Assembly (NCBI RefSeq): GCF_031679605.1
Contig: NZ_CP117522.1
Location: forward strand, 8,122,001 to 8,186,000
Direction: 5' to 3'
DNA from: Streptomyces luomodiensis
GTDB taxonomy: Bacteria; Actinomycetota; Actinomycetes; Streptomycetales; Streptomycetaceae
DNA length: 64,000 bases
The notes beneath the pieces were generated by a model. The model did not search any database. It saw nothing but the letters and a program-made list of their open reading frames with translations, and was not told the DNA's origin. Position numbers and translations under genes: made by a program. Of this stretch, positions 28,126-37,243 are shown one piece after another (the stretch's first letter is position 1; the number at the start of each line of letters is the position of its first letter).

Positions 28126-29649
28126 CTAGAAGAAACCCAGCTTCTTCGGCGAGTACGACACCAGCAGGTTCTTCGTCTGCTGGTAGTGGTCCAGCATCAT
28201 CTTGTGGGTCTCGCGGCCGATCCCGGACTGCTTGTAGCCGCCGAAGGCGGCGTGCGCCGGATAGGCGTGGTAGCAGTTGGTCCACACCCGGCCCGCCTGG
28301 ATGGCGCGTCCGGCGCGGTACGCGGTCGTGCCGTCCCGGGTCCACACGCCCGCGCCCAGCCCGTAGAGCGTGTCGTTGGCGATCCCGATCGCGTCGGCGA
28401 GGTCGGTGAACCGGGCCACCGCCACCACCGGCCCGAAGATCTCCTCCTGGAAGACCCGCATGTGGTTGCCGCCCTCGAAGATCGTGGGCTGGACGTAGTA
28501 GCCGCCCTCCAGCTCACCGCCGAGTTCGGCGCGGCTGCCGCCGGTGAGGACGCGGGCGCCCTCCTGCCGGCCGATGTCCAGGTACGAAAGGATCTTCTCG
28601 AGCTGGTCGTTGGAGGCCTGAGCGCCGATCATGGTGTCGGTGTCCAGCGGATGCCCCTGCGTGATCTTCTCCGTACGGGCCACGGCCGCGTCCATGAACG
28701 CCTCGTAGTGGCCGCCCTGGACCAGCGCCCGCGAGGGGCAGGTGCACACCTCGCCCTGGTTGAGGGCGAACATGGTGAAGCCTTCCAGCGCCTTGTCCAG
28801 GAAGTCGTCGTCGGTGGCCGAGACGTCGTCGAAGAAGATGTTCGGGCTCTTGCCGCCGAGCTCCAGGGTGACCGGGATCAGGTTCTCGCTCGCGTACTGC
28901 ATGATCAGCCGGCCGGTCGTGGTCTCCCCGGTGAAGGCGACCTTGGCCACCCGGGAGCTGGACGCCAGCGGCTTCCCGGCCTCCACGCCGAAGCCGTTGA
29001 CGATGTTGACCACACCCGGGGGCAGCAGATCGGCCACCAGGTTCATCCAGACGTGGATCGAGGCGGGCGTCTGCTCGGCCGGTTTCAGGACCACCGCGTT
29101 GCCCGCGGCCAGCGCCGGGGCGAGCTTCCAGGTGGCCATCAGGATGGGGAAGTTCCACGGGATGATCTGGGCGACCACGCCCAGCGGCTCGTGGAAGTGG
29201 TACGCGACCGTGTCGTGGTCGAGCTCGGAGAGACTGCCCTCCTGGGCCCGGATCGCCCCCGCGAAATAGCGGAAGTGGTCGATGGCCAGCGGGATGTCGG
29301 CGGCCAGCGTCTCCCGTACCGGCTTGCCGTTCTCCCAGCTCTCCGCGACCGCGAGCGCCTCCAGGTTCTGCTCCATCCGGTCGGCGATCCGCAGCAGCAC
29401 CGAGGCGCGTTCCGCGGGCGCGGTGCGGCCCCAGGCGGGTGCGGCCGCGTGGGCGGCGTCCAGGGCCCGCTCGACGTCCTCGGCGGTACCCCGGGCGATC
29501 TCCGTGAACGGCTGCCCGTTGACGGGGGTCGGGTTCTCGAAATAGCGGCCCTGGGCGGGCGGCACGTACTCCCCGCCGATCCAGTGGTCGTAGCGCGGCT
29601 GGTAGCTGACGACCGATCCCTCGGAGCCGGGGCTTGCGAAACGCGTCAT
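28126..29649 (-). CDS. NAD-dependent aldehyde dehydrogenase (AcoD/ExaC class)
   Basis: Aldehyde dehydrogenase of 507 residues that oxidises acetaldehyde or similar short aldehydes to acids with NAD. The active-site pair is visible: Glu263 in LELGGKSPN and Cys302 in [11 protein letters not shown], the latter typical of the AcoD/ExaC group. [18 protein letters not shown] marks the cofactor-binding segment. The regulator gene with a GAF domain lies directly upstream on the same strand. A DUF779 gene, the usual downstream partner, is missing here and instead sits at 4707-5096. The motif at 29775-29795 is the likely shared control site. Confidence 0.94.
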   Translation of the reverse strand: MTRFASPGSEGSVVSYQPRYDHWIGGEYVPPAQGRYFENPTPVNGQPFTEIARGTAEDVERALDAAHAAAPAWGRTAPAERASVLLRIADRMEQNLEALAVAESWENGKPVRETLAADIPLAIDHFRYFAGAIRAQEGSLSELDHDTVAYHFHEPLGVVAQIIPWNFPILMATWKLAPALAAGNAVVLKPAEQTPASIHVWMNLVADLLPPGVVNIVNGFGVEAGKPLASSSRVAKVAFTGETTTGRLIMQYASENLIPVTLELGGKSPNIFFDDVSATDDDFLDKALEGFTMFALNQGEVCTCPSRALVQGGHYEAFMDAAVARTEKITQGHPLDTDTMIGAQASNDQLEKILSYLDIGRQEGARVLTGGSRAELGGELEGGYYVQPTIFEGGNHMRVFQEEIFGPVVAVARFTDLADAIGIANDTLYGLGAGVWTRDGTTAYRAGRAIQAGRVWTNCYHAYPAHAAFGGYKQSGIGRETHKMMLDHYQQTKNLLVSYSPKKLGFF

Positions 29650-29765
29650 GGGGCGGCCTCCCGTGGTGTCACGCGTGATGGATCCGGTGTTCCGGTTGCC
29701 GGGCGCGTCGTGCGGACGCGTCCCGGGCTCCGCCCGCGCCCATGCGGCCGGAGCCGACGGTGAGG

Positions 29766-31148
29766 CTAGGCGCGGCCACGTTGCGCGGACGTTGCGTCAC
29801 GGGAGGCGGGGCGCGCGTACCGGCCGCCGTCGGCGTACCGGGCGCCATCGGCGTACCGGCCGCCGTCCGGGTACCCGGCCTCGCCCGGCAGCCCGTACAG
29901 CTCCCGCAGCCGCCGCACCCGCGCCGCCGGCCCCGCCCGCCCCGGCGCATCCGCCGGAAGCGCGGTCAGCAGCGCCTCCGCGACCTCCAGATCGTCCTCG
30001 CCCCACGGCGTCTGCGCCCAGTGCCGCAGCAGTTCGGGATCGCCGTGGGACAGCACGGCACGCCGCAGCCCGTCCTCCAGCACCTGCCGCATCCGGCACA
30101 CCCCGGGCGCCTCCGACAGCGGCAGCAGCGGCCCCGGATACGTCCGCAGTGCGGTGGACACGTCACCGGCGGCCAGCGCGTCGGCCGCGGCCCCAAGATC
30201 GGTCCGCACCGGTGCGCAGAGCCGGTACGGGCGCGAGCCCAGCAGCGGGCCCACCAGCCGGCGCAGCCGCGACAGCTCGGCCCGCAGCGTCACCGGGGAC
30301 CGGTCGTCGGCCCGGGGCCCGTACAGCTCGAGCGTCAGCCGGTCGCCGGACAGCCCCTCCGGATGGCCGGCCAGCAGCACCATGATCTCGCTGTGCCGCC
30401 GCCCCAGCCGCAGCCGCCGTCCGTCGGCCACCAGCACGGCCTCGTCCCGGCCCAGCGCCGTCAGGCAGATCCGCGGCTCGCGCGCCCGCGGCCGCTCAGC
30501 GGCCAGTTGGGCCTCGGCGGCGCGGGCGGTCGCCTGCACCAGGGCCAGGCTGTGCGGGGCGGCCAGATGGTCCCCGCCGGTGATGTCCACCGCGCCCAGC
30601 AGCCGCCCGGTGTGCGGATCGTGGACGGGGGCCGCGGCGCAGGTCCACGGCTGCACCGTGCGGTTGAAGTGCTCGGTGGCGAAGATCTGCACCGCGTGGT
30701 CGACGGTGAGCGCCGTCCCGGGCGCGTTGGTGCCGGCATGGCGCTCGTCCCAGCGCGCCCCGGCCACGAAGTTCATCCGCTCGGCCCGGTTCCGTACGCC
30801 CGCGTGCCCCTCCACCCACAGCAGCCGGCCCTGTTCGTCGCAGACCGCGAGCAGATGGGCCCCGTCGTAGGCGATGCCGCCCAGCAGCTCCCGGAACAGG
30901 GGCATCACCCGGGCCAGCGGATGGTCCGCCCGGTACGCGTCCAGCGCGCCGTCCGCCAGATCGATCGGCGCCTTGCACTCCTGGGCGACCCGTGCGTGCG
31001 CCGAGCGCCGCCAGGATTCCGCCACCACCGGGCGCACGGCGGGGCCCACCGCCCCCTCGGTCAGAAACGCCTCATGGGCGCGGCGCACGGCACGGGTGCG
31101 CTCCGCCGGGTCGGTGCCGGACGCCATCGCCAGCCAGGGATTGACCAC
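29766..31148 (-). CDS. GAF-domain transcriptional regulator (AcoR-like N-terminus)
   Basis: Regulator of 460 residues. Residues about 60-215 form an AcoR-type GAF sensory domain ([19 protein letters not shown] and [19 protein letters not shown]). Residues about 225-310 look like a winged-helix DNA-binding region ([20 protein letters not shown]). No sigma-54 ATPase domain is present, unlike true AcoR. It sits directly upstream of the aldehyde dehydrogenase on the same strand, an arrangement common in streptomycetes, so aldehyde-responsive activation is a reasonable inference. The C-terminal tail contains three RYADGG-like repeats (29814-29877). The start could be GTG 31148 or ATG 31127. Confidence 0.85.
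   Translation of the reverse strand: MVNPWLAMASGTDPAERTRAVRRAHEAFLTEGAVGPAVRPVVAESWRRSAHARVAQECKAPIDLADGALDAYRADHPLARVMPLFRELLGGIAYDGAHLLAVCDEQGRLLWVEGHAGVRNRAERMNFVAGARWDERHAGTNAPGTALTVDHAVQIFATEHFNRTVQPWTCAAAPVHDPHTGRLLGAVDITGGDHLAAPHSLALVQATARAAEAQLAAERPRAREPRICLTALGRDEAVLVADGRRLRLGRRHSEIMVLLAGHPEGLSGDRLTLELYGPRADDRSPVTLRAELSRLRRLVGPLLGSRPYRLCAPVRTDLGAAADALAAGDVSTALRTYPGPLLPLSEAPGVCRMRQVLEDGLRRAVLSHGDPELLRHWAQTPWGEDDLEVAEALLTALPADAPGRAGPAARVRRLRELYGLPGEAGYPDGGRYADGARYADGGRYARPASRDATSAQRGRA
29775..29795. promoter_or_regulatory. 21-bp motif upstream of aldehyde dehydrogenase
   Basis: GCCACGTTGCG, three bases, ACGTTGC: the same double ACGTTGC arrangement as at 5158-5178, with 18 of 21 positions identical. 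It overlaps the last codons of the GAF-regulator gene and lies about 126-146 bases upstream of the dehydrogenase ATG. Confidence 0.55.
29814..29877. repeat. 18-base repeats encoding Arg-Tyr-Ala-Asp-Gly tail
   Basis: Imperfect 18-base units containing GGCGTACCG encode the tail [19 protein letters not shown] of the GAF regulator. Low-complexity extension, function unknown. Confidence 0.6.
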
Positions 31149-31206
31149 GGTGCCTCATTCAGCGGTACGGAGGGGGCGGGGGAGTCGGCCGGCCGGCTGC
31201 GGCCGG

Positions 31207-31341
31207 TCAGGGGTGGGCGGACGGGGCGGGGGCGGGCATGACACCGGGCGGGGAGGCATAGCCGCAGGAGTGGCAGATCTTCCACCCGTCCTGGTTGACG
31301 GCGAGTTGGCCGCCGCAGCTCGGGCACTGCTCGGTGCTCAT
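31207..31341 (-). CDS. 44-residue zinc-ribbon peptide
   Basis: Short gene coding MSTEQCPSCGGQLAVN, then a linker and CHSCGY, i.e. two CxxC knuckles 16 residues apart, expected to bind one zinc. The tail is Pro/Ala-rich. ATG 31341 follows AAAGGA by 7 bases and the frame is tight, so it is very likely real. It is followed after 58 bases by the GAF regulator on the same strand and could be co-transcribed with it. The function is unknown; such peptides may modulate protein partners. Confidence 0.75.
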   Translation of the reverse strand: MSTEQCPSCGGQLAVNQDGWKICHSCGYASPPGVMPAPAPSAHP

Positions 31342-31628
31342 GATCGTTCCTTTGGTTCACGTACAGGGGCGGTGCGGGCCGCCCCTGCGCTCAGATTTCC
31401 TTGTGGGGCGGATGCCCCGCAATAGTCAGAACAAGCCGCGTTCGGGTACGCGCCCCGGACGGCGCGCGTTCACCCGGGGTGCGGCGCGAGGGATCTCCTC
31501 CGCCTACGCTCCTCGCGCCCCCTCGCGCAACGCTTGAACCCTTGACGACCGGTCGGCTGAACCCTTGACGACGGGACCCCGGACGACCGCCCGCCGCGCC
31601 CGCACAACGCGCCCGGTGCGCACGACAA
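31342..31628. other. Intergenic region
   Basis: No gene is supported. The stretch lies between the zinc-ribbon gene and the chitinase terminator. By position it contains the promoter for the zinc-ribbon/GAF-regulator unit. Two copies of TGAACCCTTGACGAC-like sequence occur near 31535-31572. Confidence 0.45.
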
Positions 31629-31664
31629 CGCGGGCGGGGAGCCGGTGATGGCTCCCCGCCCGCG
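31629..31664 (-). terminator. Chitinase transcription terminator
   Basis: Perfect 15-bp stem (31629-31643 and 31650-31664) with a 6-base loop, located about 20 bases past the chitinase stop. Confidence 0.75.
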
Positions 31665-31684
31665 TCGGCGAGGGATCTATGGGG

Positions 31685-32950
<1,266 letters not shown>

Positions 32951-33039
32951 GGAATCTCCTCGGTGGGGGGTGAGGGGAGAGTGAACTGCCCGACGACCTG
33001 CCCAAAGCTTGACATGAACGCGCAGGACAGGGTGGGGAA

Positions 33040-33069
33040 ACGGTAGAAGGACTAGACCAGTAGGGTCAA
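33040..33069 (-). promoter_or_regulatory. Chitinase promoter
   Basis: On the minus strand TTGACC (33069-33064), an 18-base spacer and TACCGT (33045-33040) form a promoter about 90 bases upstream of the chitinase ATG. The spacer contains one of the two DasR-like sites, as in known Streptomyces chitinase promoters. Confidence 0.65.
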
Positions 33070-33083
33070 TGGTCTGGGCCAAT
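33046..33083. promoter_or_regulatory. Two DasR-like operator sites (dre)
   Basis: Two 16-base sites, 33046-33061 (right half CTAGACCAGT perfect) and 33068-33083 (left half TGGTCT intact), each match 12 of 16 positions of the DasR consensus A(C/G)TGGTCTAGACCA(C/G)T. They flank and overlap the -35 box of the chitinase promoter, a layout also described as direct repeats in streptomycete chi promoters. Confidence 0.65.
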
Positions 33084-33360
33084 TTGCTCCGCATGCGCGT
33101 CATCGGGGAGTGCGCGCGGGGGATCGTCGGCGGTTCCGCCGCACCCCGGCGTACGCCGCCGCGGCACCGTCGGCGGCGGCGACCGGCCGTGCGGGGTCTC
33201 TCCACCCGGGGGTTCGCCGCGGCCCGGCCGGCCGTCGGCCTCGGCGCCCGCACCCTGGCCTGCCGCGCTCGCGCCCGCTGCGGCGGCAAGGAACGACCGG
33301 CCGCGTACTTCTTGGCGATGCCGGGCGGCGCGGGCACCGTGGGGCACGGCCGGTTCGCCG

Positions 33361-33780
33361 ACCGTCCGAATCCCCCTCGACAAGGCGTGGAGCCCCGGCG
33401 CCCGCCGCATCGGCGACAAGAATCAGGGGTTCCTGATCACTCTGTCGCTGTCGGCGCGGACCGTCGGGACGTCGCGGGACCTACGTCGTCCGCTTCGCCC
33501 AGGCGGCAGCCGGGTGAAGCGCTCGCGTACCCCGCGCGGCGGCGGCAGTACGGCCGGCCGAGGGCCGGCGTCCAGGGGCTGCGTTCCATGCCCGCCGGCA
33601 TGCCCACCCGGATCGAGGCCGGGCGCGCCTCGTACGGGCACCGCGCTGCGGATCGCCACCGACGCCGGTCAACTGCTCGGCGGATACGGCTACCCGGCGG
33701 ACCTCCAGGTCGGGCGCGTTATGCGCGAAGTCGAGGTCGCCCGGATAGTGGAGGGTGCCAAGAGGCCGCCCATCAGGTGC
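33361..33780 (+). pseudogene. Acyl-CoA dehydrogenase remnant
   Basis: Fragments of an acyl-CoA dehydrogenase are readable in two alternating frames. Frame from 33361: VRIPLDKAWSPGARRIGDKN and following QGFLITL. Then the frame of 33500-33640: GEALAYPARRRQYGRP, GVQGLRSMPAGMPTRIEAGR. Then back to the first frame near 33645-33775: ATDAGQLLGGYGYPADLQVG, RVMREVEVARIVEGA. Their order matches the middle and C-terminal domains of the family, including the QxxGGxGY and IxEG motifs. Two frameshifts and the lack of an N-terminal domain show it is decayed. The upstream part (33084-33360) is not recognisable. Confidence 0.8.
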
Positions 33781-33932
33781 GGCGGGGCGTCATCGCCCGC
33801 ATGCTCGTGGGCCCCGAGCCGCAGAGCCGGGCTGCCGGCGCATGGGCGAGCAGCGCATGGGCGCGTAGCGCATGAGCGGGTGGCGCGTGAGTGAGTCGTG
33901 CAGGGGGCGCGATCGGCGCCCCCGCCGTGTTC

Positions 33933-34298
33933 CTAGCGCCGCGTCACCGGGAAACGGACCGGCCGGGAGCCGGGGCCGCCGAGGTGCGAGAACGGCTGCA
34001 TCCGCCAGTCCAGACCCTCCGGAAGCGTCAGCAGCAGCGCGGCGTCCCGCTCATAGGCGTCCAGCGACGCGTCGGCGGGGGTGGCGTCGGTGACCCGGCG
34101 GCCGGTACCGGCGCAGACCGTGAGGCCGAACGGGTCCCACGGGGAGGAGCACAGCGCGTGCTCCGGAAGGACGTCCTCGTTGGCGAGGAGCGCGATGGGG
34201 CGCGTGCAGTCCGGGCAGATCACCCGGAACATCTCATAGGTGTCGTTGTTCTCGTCGGTGTCGATGTCGCCTGCGTCGAGGCGCTCAAGATGAGGCAT
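33933..34298 (-). CDS. Hypothetical protein with CxxC pair
   Basis: Protein of 121 residues that I cannot assign to a named family. It has an acidic N-terminal region (LDAGDIDTDENNDTYEMFRV), a CPDC pair that could bind metal with a later Cys, and the segment LCSSPWDPFGLTVCAGTGRR. ATG 34298 follows GAGGGGG by about 6 bases, supporting translation. Soluble, no membrane segment. It diverges from the Lrp-type regulator across a 240-base spacer. Confidence 0.7.
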   Translation of the reverse strand: MPHLERLDAGDIDTDENNDTYEMFRVICPDCTRPIALLANEDVLPEHALCSSPWDPFGLTVCAGTGRRVTDATPADASLDAYERDAALLLTLPEGLDWRMQPFSHLGGPGSRPVRFPVTRR

Positions 34299-34538
34299 GA
34301 GTTTCCCCCTCGTGTGGGCCGGCCAGGCACGTCGTCCTCGACCACAGCAAGCATTTCCCTCGCGGCCGCATAGGTAATCGCCGCAACTCATAGGACACCC
34401 ATGAGGATATGTGGCGTTCGTCACATGCCCGATGCAGATGCGGTGCGGACGCGGTGCGGATGCGGTCCATGAGGAGCCTGTGCCGGCCGCGCCCACCGGC
34501 TGTGCCGGAGCGCCCCCGACCACATAAGGTGATCGGCT

Positions 34539-34979
34539 GTGGAGGAGTTGGACAGACAGATCGTGGAGCTGCTCGTCAAGGACGGGCGGATGAGCTACAC
34601 GGACCTGGGCAAGGCCACCGGCCTGTCCACATCGGCCGTGCACCAGCGGGTTCGCCGCCTCGAACAGCGGGGCGTGATCCGCGGCTACGCCGCCGTCGTG
34701 GACCCCGAGGCGGTCGGGCTCCCCCTCACCGCGTTCATCTCGGTCAAACCCTTCGACCCCAGCGCGCCCGACGACATCTCCGAGCGGCTCGCCGAGGTGC
34801 CCGAGATCGAGGCGTGCCACAGCGTCGCGGGCGATGAGAACTACATTCTCAAGGTGCGCGTCGCCACCCCGCTGGAGCTGGAGCACCTGCTCAGCCGGAT
34901 CCGCTCACTGGCCGGGGTCTCCACCCGCACCACCGTGGTCCTCTCCACGCCCTACGAGGCGCGCCCGCCGCGCATCTGA
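34539..34979 (+). CDS. Lrp/AsnC-family transcriptional regulator
   Basis: Leucine-responsive-type regulator of 146 residues: N-terminal winged helix-turn-helix (LDRQIVELLVKDGRMSYTDL; STSAVHQRVRRLE) and C-terminal RAM/ligand domain (about 65-140, with DENYILKVRVA). The GTG start follows AAGGTGAT. The amidohydrolase gene follows on the same strand after 47 bases, so it is probably co-transcribed and perhaps self-regulated. Family members sense amino acids. Confidence 0.92.
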   Translation: MEELDRQIVELLVKDGRMSYTDLGKATGLSTSAVHQRVRRLEQRGVIRGYAAVVDPEAVGLPLTAFISVKPFDPSAPDDISERLAEVPEIEACHSVAGDENYILKVRVATPLELEHLLSRIRSLAGVSTRTTVVLSTPYEARPPRI

Positions 34980-35026
34980 ACACCTCCCGCCCCCTTACTC
35001 TCGCACCCCCACCGAGGCAGCCCGCC

Positions 35027-36670
35027 GTGAACGACCCGACCCCCGCCCAGGCCCCCGAAGCCCGCACCGTCCTGCTGCGCGGAGGCGAGGTCCACAGCCC
35101 CGCCGATCCGTTCGCGACCGCGATGGTCGTCGAGCGCGGCACCATCGCCTGGGTCGGCTCCGAAGGGGCCGCGGACAGCTTCGCCGACGGCGTGGACGAG
35201 GTCATCCAGCTGGACGGGGCGCTGGTGACGCCCGCCTTCACCGATGCGCATGTGCACACCACCGCGACCGGGCTCGCCCTCACCGGGCTCGATCTCACGG
35301 GCGCCCGTACGCTCGCCGACGCGCTGGAGCGGGTGCGCGCCCACGCCGCCGCCCGCCCCGCCGACCGGGTGCTGCTCGGCCACGGCTGGGACGCCGCCCG
35401 CTGGCCCGAGGGACGTCCGCCCTCCCGTGCCGAACTCGACGCGGCGACCGGCGGCCGCCCCCTGTACCTCACCCGCATCGATGTGCACTCCGCCGTCGTC
35501 ACCACCGCGACGCTCGACCTCGTCCCCGGCGTGTCCGAGCTGGCCGGCTACCACCCCGACACGCCGCTGACCGGCGCCGCCCACCACGCGGTGCGGGCCG
35601 CCGCCCACGCGGGCCTCACCGAGCGGCAGCGCGCCGAGGCCCAGCGGGCCGCCCTCGCCCGCGCCGCCTCGCTGGGCATCGGCACCGTCCACGAGTGCGC
35701 AGGGCCGGACATCTCCTCCGAGGACGACCTCACCGGGCTGCTGCGGCTCGCCGCCGAGGAGCCGGGGCCGCGGGTGTACGGCTACTGGGCCGAGGCCGCG
35801 AGCAGCGCCGCCGACCTGGACAAGGTGCGCGAGCTCGGCGCCATCGGCGCGGCGGGCGACCTCTTCGTGGACGGGGCGCTCGGCTCCCACACGGCCTGTC
35901 TCCACCAGCCGTACGCCGACACGCCGCACACCGGCACCGCCCATCTGGACGCGGCGGCCGTCGCCGCGCATGTCATCGCCTGCACCGAGGCCGGGATCCA
36001 GGCCGGTTTCCACGCCATCGGCGACGCCGCCGTCACGGCCGTCGTGGAGGGCGTACGGGCCGCCGCCGACAAGGTCGGCCTCACCCGCGTCCGGGCCGCT
36101 CGGCACCGCGTCGAACACGCCGAGATGCTCACCCCCGAGACCATCGCGGCCTTCGCCGAACTCGGCCTCACCGCGTCCGTCCAGCCCGCCTTCGACGCCC
36201 TCTGGGGCGGTACGGACGGCATGTACGCCCAGCGGCTCGGCCCCGAGCGGGCCCGCACCCTCAACCCCTACGCGGCGATGCTGCGCGCCGGTGTGCCCCT
36301 GGCGCTCGGCTCCGACAGCCCCGTCACCCCGCTCGACCCCTGGGGCACCGTGCGCGCCGCCGCCTTCCACCGCACCCCCGAGCACCGGATCTCCGTCCGC
36401 GCCGCCTTCACCGCCCACACCCGCGGCGGCTGGCGGGCCATCGGGCGGGACGACGCGGGCGTCCTGGCGCCCGGCGCGCCCGCCGACTACGCGATCTGGC
36501 GGACCGGTGAGCTGATCGTGCAGGTGCCCGACACCCGGGTCGCCGGGTGGTCGACCGATCCGCGCTCGGGCACCCCCGGCCTGCCCGATCTCACCCCCGG
36601 CGGCCAACTGCCCGTGTGCGTGCGCACGGTGGTGGGCGGACGCACCGTCCATCTCCGTCCGGACGAGTGA
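35027..36670 (+). CDS. Amidohydrolase family protein (YtcJ-like)
   Basis: Metal-dependent amidohydrolase of 547 residues of the Amidohydro_3/YtcJ group. Metal-binding HVH in AFTDAHVHTTATG (near residue 75), a lysine-free VDGALGSHTA segment, FHAIGDAAV and RHRVEHAEML supply further ligands, and LGSDSPVTPLDPW contains the catalytic Asp region. The N- and C-terminal strands form the usual composite beta-sandwich. The GTG start is at 35027. The substrate is unknown; relatives act on N-formyl or amide substrates. Its regulator gene lies immediately upstream. Confidence 0.87.
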   Translation: MNDPTPAQAPEARTVLLRGGEVHSPADPFATAMVVERGTIAWVGSEGAADSFADGVDEVIQLDGALVTPAFTDAHVHTTATGLALTGLDLTGARTLADALERVRAHAAARPADRVLLGHGWDAARWPEGRPPSRAELDAATGGRPLYLTRIDVHSAVVTTATLDLVPGVSELAGYHPDTPLTGAAHHAVRAAAHAGLTERQRAEAQRAALARAASLGIGTVHECAGPDISSEDDLTGLLRLAAEEPGPRVYGYWAEAASSAADLDKVRELGAIGAAGDLFVDGALGSHTACLHQPYADTPHTGTAHLDAAAVAAHVIACTEAGIQAGFHAIGDAAVTAVVEGVRAAADKVGLTRVRAARHRVEHAEMLTPETIAAFAELGLTASVQPAFDALWGGTDGMYAQRLGPERARTLNPYAAMLRAGVPLALGSDSPVTPLDPWGTVRAAAFHRTPEHRISVRAAFTAHTRGGWRAIGRDDAGVLAPGAPADYAIWRTGELIVQVPDTRVAGWSTDPRSGTPGLPDLTPGGQLPVCVRTVVGGRTVHLRPDE

Positions 36671-37243
36671 CGCGCGGGCACGCCGTACGCCGAACGATGA
36701 GCCCCCGGCCTGTCGTGGCATCTGAACACTGTCCGTACTGACCTGGTCATTTGAGGAAACGGCGCAGGTCATGCGGCTGTTGACAGGGTGCGGTCGGTGG
36801 CCGGTAGGTTCGGCTGCGTCCACCACAGGACGCCCGACCGGGGAATCTTCACGCAGTCGTCGAACGCCGCTGGGCCAGAGGGAGACGCGCCGCCGCGGCG
36901 CGCCACCACTGGGAGCCAGGTCCAGCGCACGGGGGCGAGGGAGGGATCGCCGGGTCGGCAGGTGCGACCCGGGAGGGGCCCGGACGCTCAGTAGACAACG
37001 GCTCTCGGTCGACCCGCAGCCAGCGGGTCCCAGGCCGGCCCGAAGGGCGTCGGGCCCCCATCCGCACGCGCACACGGCGGACCGCCCCCGGCGCGGGGGC
37101 GGCACCGCCGCCGGGCGGGGAACCCCCGCCAGGGCCGGGACGTTCCGTACCTCGGGGCCACATTCCGCACCTCCGGAGCACTTCCGCGCACCCGCGTTAT
37201 ACGGTCAGCTCACCACAGCACGACCTTGCAGGAAGGCCGCACC
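36671..37243. other. Long intergenic/leader region upstream of lnt
   Basis: This 573-base stretch has no convincing gene. A candidate promoter (36780-36810) lies about 430 bases upstream of the lnt start, leaving an unusually long GC-rich leader in between. A small RNA or structured leader is possible but no known RNA family was recognised. Confidence 0.45.
36780..36810 (+). promoter_or_regulatory. Candidate vegetative promoter
   Basis: TTGACA (36780-36785), a 19-base spacer and TAGGTT (36805-36810). The -35 box is perfect and the -10 box fits TAnnnT. It points towards lnt or an unannotated leader RNA. Confidence 0.45.

Noticed and set aside
33084..33900. Functional genes in the frames at 33.07-33.89 kb
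   Set aside because: Fragments of one acyl-CoA dehydrogenase are split between frames, so the region is a pseudogene rather than new proteins.
36800..37000. RNase P RNA, tmRNA or SRP RNA upstream of lnt
   Set aside because: None of the conserved core sequences of these RNAs could be found.
34952..37105. 717-residue frame on the minus strand over the amidohydrolase gene
   Set aside because: No recognisable motif; the plus-strand amidohydrolase has the metal-binding residues.
37226..37243. TTG start for lnt at 37226
   Set aside because: GTG 37244 has a well-spaced GGAAGG, while the TTG has none.
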